A stretch of 64,000 bases of DNA. Source: Verrucomicrobiia bacterium (GTDB lineage: Bacteria > Verrucomicrobiota > Verrucomicrobiia > Limisphaerales > JADLHS01). Made by a program: the position numbers and the translations under genes. The stretch covers positions 32,047 to 96,046 of the forward strand of contig JAHCLO010000027.1 in assembly GCA_026125285.1 (NCBI GenBank). The letters are read 5' to 3'. The notes beneath the pieces were generated by a model, which saw only the letters and a list, made by a program, of their open reading frames with translations, was not told where the DNA came from and did not search any database. Shown piece after piece: positions 1-8,758 of the stretch (its first letter is position 1; every line of letters begins with the position of its first letter).

Positions 1-2
1 CT

Positions 3-191
3 TTCAACCAGATGATCCGGTTGGACATTGAGTATTCGGAACGTAAGAGCCTCTGGCTCGACATGGTCATCATTCTAAAGACTTTACCCGCCCTACTGAG
101 GCAGTGCTTGGAAACGCGAGTGCTGAAGCGCAAGGAGGCCGCATCCTCGGCGGCGGGCATGGAAAAGCCGGTCCAAACATATCAACTATGA
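3..191 (+). CDS. C-terminal end of an initiating sugar-phosphate transferase (partial)
   Basis: Only the last 62 codons are in the window, read in the frame beginning at base 3 and stopping with TGA at 189-191. The piece contains MIRLDIEYSERKSLWLDM followed by an ILKTLPALL stretch. This matches the conserved tail of the WcaJ/WbaP/ExoY (bacterial sugar transferase) family, which usually reads like 'LDL-Y---WSLWLDIKILLKT'. That family moves a sugar-1-phosphate from a UDP-sugar to undecaprenyl phosphate at the inner membrane and so starts repeat-unit assembly. The stop overlaps the ATG of the next gene (ATGA), so the two are probably co-transcribed and translationally coupled. The catalytic part lies outside the window, so the assignment rests on the tail alone. 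Confidence 0.7.
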   Translation, partial: FNQMIRLDIEYSERKSLWLDMVIILKTLPALLRQCLETRVLKRKEAASSAAGMEKPVQTYQL

Positions 192-1333
192 AGACAAACA
201 AGAGAATCATCAGGGCGGGGGTTGTGGGGTGTGGCTACTGGGGACCCAATTTGATCAGGAATTTGCGGCAGTCACCCGACTGCCAACTGAAGATCATTTG
301 CGACGCGAGTGAACAACGTCTCCGGCACATGCAGCGACTGCATCCGGATGTGGCGACCACCAGTAGCTTTGAAAAACTGTTGAAGGATCCGGAGTTGGAT
401 GCGGTGGTCATTGCTACTCCGGTGCGATTTCACTTCGACATGGCCAAGGCCTGTCTCAATGCCGGCAAGCATGTGTTCATTGAGAAGCCCATGGCCCGGA
501 CGGTGGCTGAAGGGGAGGAGTTGGTTGCGCTGGCGGAGTCGCAGGGCCTGGTGCTTATGGTCGGCCATACGTTCCTGTTCTCTCCAGCGGTACGCCGCAT
601 GAAAGAAATCATTGATTCCGGCGACATTGGCGAGTTGCAGTATATCTCGGCCCGCCGGCTGAATCTGGGCTTGTTCCAGAAGGACATTAACGTGGCTTGG
701 GACCTCGCACCGCATGATATATCCATTATCCTCCACCTGCTTGATGAACAGCCAGTGAGTGTCAGTTGTCAGGGCAACAGCCATGTGACCCGCGGCATTG
801 AGGACGTCACCATGATGTATCTGAACTTCCGCAAGAACCGCTGCGCCTTCATCCAGAACAGTTGGCTCGACCCCAAGAAGGTGCGGCAGATGACCATTGT
901 CGGTTCCCGTCGAATGATCGTGTATGACGACATTGAGCCATTGGAGAAACTGAAAGTGTATGACTCCCGTGTCGAAGTTCCGCCTCATTATGATACATTT
1001 GCTGACTTCACGTACTCCTACCACTATGGCGACGCCTACGTTCCCTACATCAAACAGGACGAGCCGCTGAAGTTGGAATGTCAGCACTTCCTGGAATGTA
1101 TCCGCGAGGGGACGACGCCAATAACGGGTGGCCGTCAGGGGCTTGAAGTGGTCCGGATTTTGGAGGCGTCAAGCGTTTCGCTCAGAAAACAGGGCGGCGA
1201 CATCGCGCTGAATTCGATGGCTACCTGGACGAACGGGAGCAACGGAGTCAATGGAAATGGGAATGGTAATGGTGACAGAGGCCATGGCGAGACGCTTGTG
1301 GACGCAGCCCGGCGGAGTCTTCTGGCCGCTTGA
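188..1333 (+). CDS. Gfo/Idh/MocA-family NAD-dependent sugar dehydrogenase (WbpB/WlbA-like)
   Basis: This is a 381-residue cytoplasmic oxidoreductase. The start at 188 is chosen because its ATG overlaps the upstream stop and gives the expected N-terminus, MKTNKRIIRAGVVGCGYWG. A longer in-frame reading from 104 would run inside the upstream gene. The Rossmann glycine motif GCGYWG lies near residues 14-19 and the family EKP motif (FIEKPMA) near residue 97. The neighbouring acetyltransferase at 1337 and the DegT aminotransferase at 29979 suggest a WbpB-type role: oxidising C3 of UDP-GlcNAcA before amination and acetylation. This is inference, because the family is broad. Odd feature: after about residue 340 the protein has a low-complexity Asn/Gly tail (NGSNGVNGNGNGNGDRGHG) and a short helix-like end, which the family does not normally carry. 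Confidence 0.85.
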   Translation: MKTNKRIIRAGVVGCGYWGPNLIRNLRQSPDCQLKIICDASEQRLRHMQRLHPDVATTSSFEKLLKDPELDAVVIATPVRFHFDMAKACLNAGKHVFIEKPMARTVAEGEELVALAESQGLVLMVGHTFLFSPAVRRMKEIIDSGDIGELQYISARRLNLGLFQKDINVAWDLAPHDISIILHLLDEQPVSVSCQGNSHVTRGIEDVTMMYLNFRKNRCAFIQNSWLDPKKVRQMTIVGSRRMIVYDDIEPLEKLKVYDSRVEVPPHYDTFADFTYSYHYGDAYVPYIKQDEPLKLECQHFLECIREGTTPITGGRQGLEVVRILEASSVSLRKQGGDIALNSMATWTNGSNGVNGNGNGNGDRGHGETLVDAARRSLLAA

Positions 1334-1336
1334 ATC

Positions 1337-1828
1337 GTGAATAACCAAGCCCAACTTTACCAGCGCATTGCCCCGGACGTGAAGCTGGGCCAACGGGTGA
1401 AGATTTTTGCGTTTACGAATCTTTACGGCTGTGAGATTGGAGATGACGTGAAGATCGGGACTTTCGTGGAAATTCAGAAAGGAGCGCGGATCGGAAATCG
1501 GTGCAAAATCTCGAGTCATACCTTCATCTGTGAAGGTGTCGTATTGGAGGATGAAGTTTTCATTGGCCACAGCGTCACCTTCATCAATGATCGCTTCCCT
1601 CGCTCCACCAGTGCTGCTGGGAGGCTTCAAACCGAGGCAGACTGGGAGTGCGTGCCAACCATGGTAAAGCGGGGCGCATCAATCGGTTCGGGCGCGACGA
1701 TACTTTGTGGGGTCACCATCGGGGAAGGTGCGATCGTGGGTGCGGGGAGTGTCGTGACTAAAGACGTTCATTGTCGGGCGATCGTCGCTGGCAACCCAGC
1801 GCGGTTTCTGCGTCACGTAGCTGCGTAG
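1337..1828 (+). CDS. Left-handed beta-helix N-acetyltransferase (WbpD/WlbB-like)
   Basis: This 163-residue protein starts at a GTG three bases after the previous stop. It is built almost entirely of hexapeptide repeats of the type (I/V)GxxxxI, for example IGDDVKIGTFVEIQKGARIG and VTIGEGAIVGAGSVVTKDV, ending in the common IVAGNPARFLR motif. The length and the loop in the middle (FINDRFPR) fit the WbpD/WlbB/PglD-type trimeric acetyltransferases that use acetyl-CoA on amino-sugar nucleotides. Together with the upstream dehydrogenase it would complete a UDP-2,3-diacetamido-2,3-dideoxyuronate pathway, with the aminotransferase step supplied by the gene at 29979. The substrate is inferred from context, not read from the sequence. 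Confidence 0.85.
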   Translation: MNNQAQLYQRIAPDVKLGQRVKIFAFTNLYGCEIGDDVKIGTFVEIQKGARIGNRCKISSHTFICEGVVLEDEVFIGHSVTFINDRFPRSTSAAGRLQTEADWECVPTMVKRGASIGSGATILCGVTIGEGAIVGAGSVVTKDVHCRAIVAGNPARFLRHVAA

Positions 1829-2154
1829 GCGCCCAACTCGTGCGTGCGCTTCCATAATGTTTTTGCACAGACTAATACTTCAACATGACGAGCCGGCTCC
1901 GCTCTATGCTAGAGCGAGGAGATTTGTACCGGCAAGTGGGCCAGTCGAACATTGGATTCCCAGGATGATGCCGATTGTGGGCTCGTCGAGATGGGATCGG
2001 TCGTTGACGCCTGCCAGTAGTTCGGAGAATCGTGCGAGATTATTGACTGGCCAAGTGTGGTGCGGTTGGCGATGGTATTTCGGAGCGCATAATGTTCGAA
2101 CCGTAAGCACGCGGCGATGTCTTATAACACGACAATTATCCGGTCAGTGACTCC
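1829..2154 (+). other. Intergenic region upstream of the Wzc-like gene
   Basis: These 326 bases hold no open frame with recognisable protein character; a 97-codon frame at 1857-2150 looks like chance. A weak promoter-like pair is visible, TTGGCG at 2066-2071 and CATAAT at 2088-2093 with a 16-base spacer, about 60 bases ahead of the next gene. That match is poor enough to be coincidence. No hairpin terminator with a T-run was seen after 1828. Confidence 0.4.
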
Positions 2155-4383
2155 ATGAGTCCCAATTCGCAACCGCAGTCCGCCAACTCGAATCGGCGAT
2201 CGTCGGGTCCAACGATCGCTTTGGATGACGTTTACTTCGCGATATTCCGCCACAAACGGCTGCTGCTCGCCTGCGTTTGTCTTGGGATTGTCGGTGCCGC
2301 GGTAGTTCATGCCGTTCAGAAACCCGTATATACCTCTCAGGCAAAGCTGTTTGTCCGCTACGTACTTGATCGGGCGGAGATTGATCCAGAGAACCAGGAT
2401 GCCCGCATCATCTCCGCCGGTTCGGGTGGCACCATCCTAATCTCCGAAAAAGAAATCCTGGCCAGTTGGGACATAGCCAAGAAAGTGGCAGAAGCAGTAA
2501 CTCCAGGGAGAATCCTGACCAATATTGGGGGCGGCAACAATCTCCTGCAGGCAGCGGGTGTAATCCGGTCCGGTATTGCGGTCGCTCCTGCCACCACCGA
2601 TATGATGATCGTGAAGTTTCAGCACCCGGACCGCGAGTTGGTCCAGCCCGTGTTGGATGAACTCATCAAGGCTTACCTGCGCAGGCATGTTGAGGTGCGC
2701 CAGGGGGCGCTGTTCGGCGAAGACTATTACTCGGAGCGCTTCGTGGAAGTAAAACAAAAGCTCGCCCAAACTGAAGAGGAGATAAAACGGATTCTTTCTG
2801 AGGCCAGAGTAGTATCGCTCTCGGAAGCCAAGCGGGTCAGCAACGCCCAGATTGAGAAATTCAGGAGCGAACTCCATGTGGCAAGAGTGGAATTGCACAG
2901 CCTCAGGGCTACACTGGGTGAAGACTCGCAGAGTGACGAAAACCCTGGTGAAGAACTGAAAACTCTCATTCCGGCTGACACCTTGGAGCATTATGCGACG
3001 CTCCTGGCGAGTTTGGATGCACTTGTCAAACGCGAACGTGAGTTGCTCATCCAGGGATATAGAGAGAGCCACCCTCAAGTCGTCGCCACCCGGGAGAGCA
3101 TTGCTCAACTGAAGGCGAAAAAGGAAGAACTCGAAATGGAGCACTCCGGGCTGGTTCTGAATGAGCCAACTGTCCCAGGATTTGACCGGGCGGTTGAACG
3201 CGCCCGAGTTCGAGCCCTCGCCGCCAAGGTTGCTGGTTACGAGGAGTTGCTTAACACGCTTCAGGATGAGGCGTTCAGCCTGATAACCTTGGAACCAAAG
3301 CTTGCAGAACTCGAGCGCCAGCGGGAGCAGGAGGCGAAGAATCTAGCCTATATTTCCATGAGCCTCGACAGGGCTCGTGCGGACGAAGCCGGCGGCAACC
3401 GGGTCACAGGCATTACCGTTGTGGACAGCCCGACGCCTCCGACCACGGATAACACGAAAACTCTTAAACTGATGGCGGCCGTATTTGGCGCGTTTGTCGC
3501 GATGGGGCTGGGAGCCGCAGCTTTGATGGAATTCGTCCTTGACCGCACTATCAAACGTCCGGCTGACGTGCGCCGGCATTTGCGATTGCCCTTTATCCTC
3601 GCTATACCCGATACATGTTGGAAGCGCAGGCATCGCGCTTTGAAACTGACCCCCGGCAATTCTTGCGCCGCGAAGTCTGGAAAACCAGCCGACGTCAACG
3701 GCGCTGTGGCGAACGTGATTCCGCCGTGGGACTCCAACCACCACCTCCGTTCTTATTCTGAGGGACTGCGTGAGCGCCTGCTTACGCACTTTGAAGTCAA
3801 CGGGATCACCCACAAACCCAAGCTTGTGGGGGTGACCAGTTGTGGTGAGCGGGCAGGCGTCACGACGCTGGCCAGCGGCGTGGCGGCAGCGTTGTCGAAG
3901 ACCGGCGATGGCAACGTGTTGCTGGTGGATTTGAATGGCGGGCAGGGAGCCACCCATTCATTCTATAAGGGGGAGCCCGGTTGCGGACTGGCTGAAGCAC
4001 TGGAACCGGAGGCTCGCGCCGAAGCCCAAGTTCAGGAAAACCTCTACCTCGTCTCGCTTCGCCCTTCAGGGTTGTCCGGCACAGCAGCAGACGAAAATGA
4101 CAACAGAATGCTCCCGTCCCGAATCAGTAAATTCATACCTTTATTGAAGGCCAGCGATTATGACTATGTGGTTTTCGATATGCCACCGGTCACCCCGACC
4201 AGTGCGACTCCGCGGCTTGGTGGCAACATGGACATGGTCTTGCTGGTTCTGGAATCGGGGAAGACCGTCCAGCAGGCCGCCGTCCATGCAGGCGCATTGT
4301 TAACCGAAGCGCGCGTCAAAACGGCTGTTGTGCTGAATAAGTACCGCCAGCACGTACCTTCATTGATTTCGCAGGAAATGTAA
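2155..4383 (+). CDS. Wzc-like polysaccharide chain-length/co-polymerase protein with degenerate kinase domain
   Basis: This 742-residue inner-membrane protein has the layout of a Wzz/GumC-CpsD fusion. It has an N-terminal Wzz region with a transmembrane segment (LLLACVCLGIVGAAVVHAV, residues about 39-57) and a long periplasmic coiled-coil region (about 190-420). A Pro-rich stretch (DSPTPPTTDN) precedes a second transmembrane segment near 440-462, and a cytoplasmic BY-kinase-like P-loop domain spans about 540-742. The Walker A region reads TSCGERAGVTT instead of GxxGxGKS/T, so the ATP-binding lysine is missing. The Walker A' strand (NVLLVDLNG) and Walker B (YVVFDMPP) are still recognisable. 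The usual tyrosine-rich C-terminal tail is absent; the protein ends SLISQEM. It probably acts in polymer length control or export scaffolding without tyrosine-kinase activity. Confidence 0.85.
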   Translation: MSPNSQPQSANSNRRSSGPTIALDDVYFAIFRHKRLLLACVCLGIVGAAVVHAVQKPVYTSQAKLFVRYVLDRAEIDPENQDARIISAGSGGTILISEKEILASWDIAKKVAEAVTPGRILTNIGGGNNLLQAAGVIRSGIAVAPATTDMMIVKFQHPDRELVQPVLDELIKAYLRRHVEVRQGALFGEDYYSERFVEVKQKLAQTEEEIKRILSEARVVSLSEAKRVSNAQIEKFRSELHVARVELHSLRATLGEDSQSDENPGEELKTLIPADTLEHYATLLASLDALVKRERELLIQGYRESHPQVVATRESIAQLKAKKEELEMEHSGLVLNEPTVPGFDRAVERARVRALAAKVAGYEELLNTLQDEAFSLITLEPKLAELERQREQEAKNLAYISMSLDRARADEAGGNRVTGITVVDSPTPPTTDNTKTLKLMAAVFGAFVAMGLGAAALMEFVLDRTIKRPADVRRHLRLPFILAIPDTCWKRRHRALKLTPGNSCAAKSGKPADVNGAVANVIPPWDSNHHLRSYSEGLRERLLTHFEVNGITHKPKLVGVTSCGERAGVTTLASGVAAALSKTGDGNVLLVDLNGGQGATHSFYKGEPGCGLAEALEPEARAEAQVQENLYLVSLRPSGLSGTAADENDNRMLPSRISKFIPLLKASDYDYVVFDMPPVTPTSATPRLGGNMDMVLLVLESGKTVQQAAVHAGALLTEARVKTAVVLNKYRQHVPSLISQEM

Positions 4384-4427
4384 TCACTTGTTGGCGCGCT
4401 AGTTGCTAAACACGTATTCAAGTGCCA

Positions 4428-4455
4428 GCAACAAACGACTTCAGAGGTTTGTTGC
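4428..4455 (+). other. Perfect 9-bp inverted repeat between the Wzc-like and GT4 genes
   Basis: GCAACAAAC at 4428-4436 is exactly complementary to GTTTGTTGC at 4447-4455, with a 10-base loop. It lies 45 bases after the stop of the Wzc-like gene and ends 18 bases before the next ATG. There is no T-run after it, so it is not a convincing intrinsic terminator. It could be an operator, or a 5' UTR hairpin that limits read-through or translation of the glycosyltransferase. Confidence 0.35.
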
Positions 4456-4473
4456 CGAGTTTAAATTCTAATC

Positions 4474-5787
4474 ATGCGCTATAACGCGCCAGTTCTCGGC
4501 GGTCACTCGCACGGTGTGCGAACTGACGGGGACGAAGTCTGCCTGCGGGAGAGCAGTGACTCGCGGTTTGAGGATAAGGACCTAGCTTCCACACAGGAAT
4601 GCGCTACAAGGCGAGTATGCATGGTTACGCATTCGTTCTACGAGAGTGACAATCGGGTGATGCGCTATGCCGAGGCCCTTGCGGCTTGCGGGGACATTGT
4701 CGAAGTAGTAGCGCTACGAAGTAAGCCCAGTCTGCCGGAACGGGAAATAATCAATGGTGTAAAGCTCTTCAGACTCCAGGATCGCTTCGCAAAAAGTGGG
4801 ACGTCGAAGCTGTCGTTTTTGTGGCCAGTGTTGCGCTTCCTGTTTAGTTCGTCTCAATGGCTAACCCAGAGACACCGGCAGCAACCTTACGACCTAATTC
4901 ATGTCCACAATGTGCCAGATTTCCTCGTTTTTGCTGCGTGGTATCCCAAACTCGCGGGGACGAAGGTGATACTCGACATACACGACATTCTCCCTGAGTT
5001 TTTTGGCAGCAAATTTCGGGTCGGGGAACCTTCCGTGTTTCTTTGGGGTTTAAGACTCGTCGAGAGGTTCTCAGCCCGCTTCGCTGACCATGTCATCCTT
5101 GCTAACCATCTTTGGTTTGACAGATACACCACCCGTTCTGCTCGAACTCAGAAGTGCTCGGTGTTCATTAATAATGTTGATACGCGCGTGTTTCAGGCGC
5201 GAAGTCGCAGGACTCCGAACGACAAGCACGTCATTTTGTTTCCCGGCGGACTTCAATGGCACCAGGGCTTGGATATCGCCATTCGTGCTTTTAAGAAACT
5301 GCATCGCAGACTACCGGATGCTGAGTTTCATATTTACGGCGACGGGGATATGAAGCCGCGATTGAAGATGTTGGCTGAAGAGTTGGGGGTAGCCGCCTCG
5401 GTACGTTTTTTCGATCCGCTGGGAATTCGGGACATCGCCGCCGTTATGGCGAACGCTGACCTTGGGGTCGTGCCGAAGCGGGCCGATTCCTTTGGGAACG
5501 AGGCATACAGCACTAAGATCATGGAGTTTATGTCCGTGGGCGTTCCGGTTGTGGCATCCGGCACGAAGATTGACCGCTTTTATTTCGATGACTCCGTTGT
5601 CCGCTTTTTCGTATCTGGAAACGATGACTCGCTGGCTGACGCGATGCTTGAAGTGTTAACTAACGACGAGTTGCGCCATGCATTAGTTACCCGGGGCTTC
5701 GAGTATGCTGCCCGCAACAGCTGGGATATTCGCAAAGGCGAATATTTGAGTTTGGTGGATGGGCTCTGCCGCACATGTCGCAAGTAG
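4474..5787 (+). CDS. GT4-family glycosyltransferase
   Basis: This is a 437-residue GT-B glycosyltransferase. The conserved fold begins near residue 47 (RVCMVTHSFYESDNRV). The first 46 residues are a hydrophilic, unconserved-looking leader, so a later start is possible, although no better ATG with a ribosome-binding site was found. The acceptor half holds the HVHN motif (LIHVHNVPDF) and DIHDILPE. The donor half holds ILFPGGLQWHQG near residue 257 and the C-terminal E-x7-E region (YSTKIMEFMSVGVPVVAS), which binds the nucleotide-sugar ribose. It is expected to add one sugar to the lipid-linked repeat unit on the cytoplasmic face. Donor and acceptor cannot be told from sequence. Confidence 0.85.
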   Translation: MRYNAPVLGGHSHGVRTDGDEVCLRESSDSRFEDKDLASTQECATRRVCMVTHSFYESDNRVMRYAEALAACGDIVEVVALRSKPSLPEREIINGVKLFRLQDRFAKSGTSKLSFLWPVLRFLFSSSQWLTQRHRQQPYDLIHVHNVPDFLVFAAWYPKLAGTKVILDIHDILPEFFGSKFRVGEPSVFLWGLRLVERFSARFADHVILANHLWFDRYTTRSARTQKCSVFINNVDTRVFQARSRRTPNDKHVILFPGGLQWHQGLDIAIRAFKKLHRRLPDAEFHIYGDGDMKPRLKMLAEELGVAASVRFFDPLGIRDIAAVMANADLGVVPKRADSFGNEAYSTKIMEFMSVGVPVVASGTKIDRFYFDDSVVRFFVSGNDDSLADAMLEVLTNDELRHALVTRGFEYAARNSWDIRKGEYLSLVDGLCRTCRK

Positions 5788-5962
5788 AGCATGTTCAGAG
5801 TGCGCTTGTATCGTGGAGATGTTGGGATGCCTATCAGAAGGCGTTTTGCGACTTAGAAGGCGCTGTTCTGGGCAGAGGCAAAGGAACACTCGAAGCGGCC
5901 AGTTGAATTCAATTGCGGTGGATACTGCGCAGAATCAGAAGACGGCACGCGACCAGGTAAAT

Positions 5963-6853
5963 ATGCGATCTACGTACGCACTTATTTCTCCGGCCAGAAA
6001 TGAAGCGGGGCGGATTCAATTCACCCTGCAATCGGTAGTGGCGCAAACCTGTAGGCCAGAGCGCTGGATTATTGTCGACGACGGCTCTACGGATAACACC
6101 TTTGAAATTGTACAACGTTACGCGCAACAACACGAGTTTATCGCATTAGTGCGTGCCGAGCGAGGTCCGGAGCTTGGCTTTGGTTCCAAGGCTAAGGCGT
6201 TCCAGACTGGCTATAATCTCCTAGGCAAAACGCAGTACTCGTTCATCGGCAACCTGGATGCTGATGTTTCATTTGCCCCGGATTACTTTCAATTGTTACT
6301 AAGCCGTTTCGAGGCTGAAGCGAAGCTGGGGCTCGGTGGGGGAATCATTTTGGAAGACATCAACAATCACTTTGTGGCACAGCGAATCAGCGAAAACAGC
6401 GTGGCTGGGGCGGTACAGCTCTTCCGTCGGGAATGTTACGAGCGGATTGGAGGCTATCTGCCGATGAGGTACGGAGGAATCGATTCGGTTGCCGAGATCA
6501 TGGTGCGGATGCATGGATGGAGGGTTCGCACGTTTTCCGAGTTGCAGGTCAAACACCATGGTAGAATCACAACGGGTAATCATTCCATATTTCGAACGCG
6601 GTTCAATAAAGGGCTAAATAACTATTTGATCGGTTACCATCCTTTGTTCCATTTCCTCGTCAGCCTGTGCCGCGTGGCGACCCGTCCTTACGTTCTGGGA
6701 ACAATAATGATGGTAGCAGGTTATGGGTGGGCGGCAATTCGCCGAAAGGCCAGACCCGTGCCGCCAGAGATGGTTCAGTTTCTGCAGGGCGAACAATTGG
6801 CCAGATTGCGTAGTGCGGTGGCGGGCGGAGGCATTGGTAGACATGCCAACTAA
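5963..6853 (+). CDS. GT2-family glycosyltransferase
   Basis: This 296-residue protein starts at ATG 5963 (MRSTYALISPARNEAGRI), where the GT-A fold begins. The frame stays open upstream to 5759, but that would overlap the previous gene and add a non-homologous leader. It has IIVDDGSTDNT (the nucleotide-binding Asp pair) near residues 36-46 and NLDADV near residue 92 as the metal-binding DxD. A hydrophobic C-terminal stretch with a likely membrane-associated helix (TRPYVLGTIMMVAGYGWAA) follows. The family transfers sugars from NDP-sugars during polysaccharide assembly. It sits 33 bases before the asparagine-synthase-like gene, so the two are probably co-transcribed. Confidence 0.85.
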   Translation: MRSTYALISPARNEAGRIQFTLQSVVAQTCRPERWIIVDDGSTDNTFEIVQRYAQQHEFIALVRAERGPELGFGSKAKAFQTGYNLLGKTQYSFIGNLDADVSFAPDYFQLLLSRFEAEAKLGLGGGIILEDINNHFVAQRISENSVAGAVQLFRRECYERIGGYLPMRYGGIDSVAEIMVRMHGWRVRTFSELQVKHHGRITTGNHSIFRTRFNKGLNNYLIGYHPLFHFLVSLCRVATRPYVLGTIMMVAGYGWAAIRRKARPVPPEMVQFLQGEQLARLRSAVAGGGIGRHAN

Positions 6854-6886
6854 CCGGGCGGGAATCCAGAAAATCGAGTTGATACT

Positions 6887-8758
6887 ATGTGCGGCATCTG
6901 TGGGCAGTTTAATTTCGGTACGAAGAAGGCGGTATTGACTGAAGACCTCCGCAAGATGACCGACACGATCATGCATAGAGGTCCAGATGATGAAGGAACG
7001 TACATCTCAGGCAACCTTGGGTTAGGGTTCCGGAGACTGTCTATCATTGACTTGGCCGGCGGTCATCAACCCATGTCAAACGACCAGAGAAACGTCTGGG
7101 TGGTGTTCAATGGCGAGATTTATAATTTCCGAGAGCTGCGGCAAGAGTTGATGAAATGTGGCCATATTTTCAGGACTAAATCCGACACTGAGGTGATTGT
7201 TTACGGTTACATTCAGTGGGGAGAGGACGTGTTACACAAGCTCAACGGCATGTTCGGTTTGGCATTATGGGATGAAACCAAGAGGAAGTTAATGCTTGCA
7301 CGTGATCGAGCTGGGATTAAGAGCCTCTTTTACAGAATAGATCATGGCCGGTTGGTGTTTGGGTCGGAGATCCGTCCCATTGCGGCGAGTCTGGATGAAC
7401 GACTTCAACCTGACCCGAGGTCGATGAACCTGTTTCTGCGGTACCGCTATACCCCGTCGCCGTTGACTATTTATAAGGGGGTCCGAAAGCTTGGGGCAGG
7501 AATGAAACTTGTAGTCGAAAACGGGCAAGTATTGGAACAGCGCTGGTGGCGGTTTCGGCCCAGACCATTTGATAATCCTCCCTCGCTTGCCCAGGCACAG
7601 GAGGAACTGCTTGAACACTATAAGAAGGCAGTACAGCGGCAGTTGATTAGCGACGTACCCGTTGGCTTGTTATTAAGCGGAGGTCTTGACTCCGGTCTGC
7701 TGTTAGCTTTGATGAACTTGTATGGCAGCGACTGGAGGACTTACACGGTCGGCTTTGGGGACCGTTACAGGGATGATGAGATAGCGGATGGGAGATCCAC
7801 TGCCGTCGCACTGACCGCACCGAATCAAAGTGTTCTGATCGACCGCAAGGCATTCGACGATACGCTTGCCAGAACCATCTCGATCATGGAGGACCCTGTG
7901 GCTTCGCCTTCAGCAGTGTTGATGTATTATGTCTGCCAACGAGCGCGTCAGGATGTCAAGGTCGCACTGATTGGTCAGGGGCCGGACGAATTGTTAGGTG
8001 GCTATAAACGCCACATAGGCTTACGCTACGGAGCGTATTGGCGGATGTTGCCCGGCCCCATTCGGGAGTTGGCGGGAGCGATGATACGAATGCTACCGCG
8101 CAATGAGGCATCAAAGCGGGGAGTGGATTCTTTGGGAATCCAAGACAGGATCGAACGCTATCAGCAGATCTTCTCGATCATTTCTACCCAATTGATAAAC
8201 CGACTGTTTCGAGATGACTTTCGCGCAGTTGGCAGCCACAACCAAATGGCAGATTGTTGGAATGGATTGGTGGACATGATCGGTGACACAGATGAACTTG
8301 GAGGCTTCCAGTTCCTAGAGGTGCGCTCATCGCTACCGGACGAGTTATTGACGTATGCGGATAAGATGTCAATGCATCATTCGTTGGAAGTGCGGGTGCC
8401 CTACCTCGATCATGAAATCATCGAATACGCGGAGCGTCTGCCGGCATCTTACAAGGTGGGCTTAAGGTGCCGAAAGTTGATACACACCCGGATTTGCAGG
8501 GAGTTCCTGCCCAGCAGCGTATTCCACAGAAGAAAGCGAGGTTTCGGTTACAGTGTTGTTGATGACTGGTATCGAGATGCCCTAACAACCAAGATCGGAG
8601 TAACGCTGGCGGACAACCAAGCACTTATCTACCGCTACTTAGATCCGGTCGCCGTCAAGCAATTAGTGGAAGAGCACCGTCGTGGACGACATGATCACCA
8701 CAAGGTGATTTTTAGCCTTGTGGTGATGGAGGAGTGGTTGAGGAGTATCAATGGGTAA
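6887..8758 (+). CDS. asnB: Asparagine synthase (glutamine-hydrolysing)-type amidotransferase
   Basis: This 623-residue enzyme starts MCGICG, which places the catalytic Cys at position 2 of the class II glutaminase domain (residues about 1-200, with RGPDDEG and FNGEIYNFREL). The synthetase domain carries the PP-loop LLSGGLDSG near residues 262-270 and the conserved GQGPDELLGGYKRH segment. AsnB proteins make asparagine from aspartate, ATP and glutamine. Paralogues inside exopolysaccharide clusters often amidate uronic acids or other carboxylates on the glycan instead. A uronic-acid amidation role fits the WbpB/D/E-like neighbours but is inference. The gene overlaps the next by 8 bases, suggesting coupled translation. 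Confidence 0.85.
   Translation: MCGICGQFNFGTKKAVLTEDLRKMTDTIMHRGPDDEGTYISGNLGLGFRRLSIIDLAGGHQPMSNDQRNVWVVFNGEIYNFRELRQELMKCGHIFRTKSDTEVIVYGYIQWGEDVLHKLNGMFGLALWDETKRKLMLARDRAGIKSLFYRIDHGRLVFGSEIRPIAASLDERLQPDPRSMNLFLRYRYTPSPLTIYKGVRKLGAGMKLVVENGQVLEQRWWRFRPRPFDNPPSLAQAQEELLEHYKKAVQRQLISDVPVGLLLSGGLDSGLLLALMNLYGSDWRTYTVGFGDRYRDDEIADGRSTAVALTAPNQSVLIDRKAFDDTLARTISIMEDPVASPSAVLMYYVCQRARQDVKVALIGQGPDELLGGYKRHIGLRYGAYWRMLPGPIRELAGAMIRMLPRNEASKRGVDSLGIQDRIERYQQIFSIISTQLINRLFRDDFRAVGSHNQMADCWNGLVDMIGDTDELGGFQFLEVRSSLPDELLTYADKMSMHHSLEVRVPYLDHEIIEYAERLPASYKVGLRCRKLIHTRICREFLPSSVFHRRKRGFGYSVVDDWYRDALTTKIGVTLADNQALIYRYLDPVAVKQLVEEHRRGRHDHHKVIFSLVVMEEWLRSING
8695..8728 (+). repeat. Perfect 12-bp inverted repeat inside the 3' end of asnB
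   Basis: ATCACCACAAGG at 8695-8706 is the exact reverse complement of CCTTGTGGTGAT at 8717-8728, separated by TGATTTTTAG. The repeat is within the coding region and ends 22 bases before the start of the methyltransferase gene at 8751. In RNA it would form a stable 12-bp stem. The encoded peptide (DHHKVIFSLVVMEEW) resembles the conserved end of AsnB, so the palindrome may be partly a coding coincidence. Confidence 0.5.

Noticed and set aside
1857..2150. 97-codon frame between the acetyltransferase and the Wzc-like gene
   Set aside because: It has no ribosome-binding site, domain or signal and looks random.
5759..5962. Longer start for the GT2 gene at 5963
   Set aside because: It would overlap the previous gene and add a Cys/Arg-rich leader not found in GT2 proteins.
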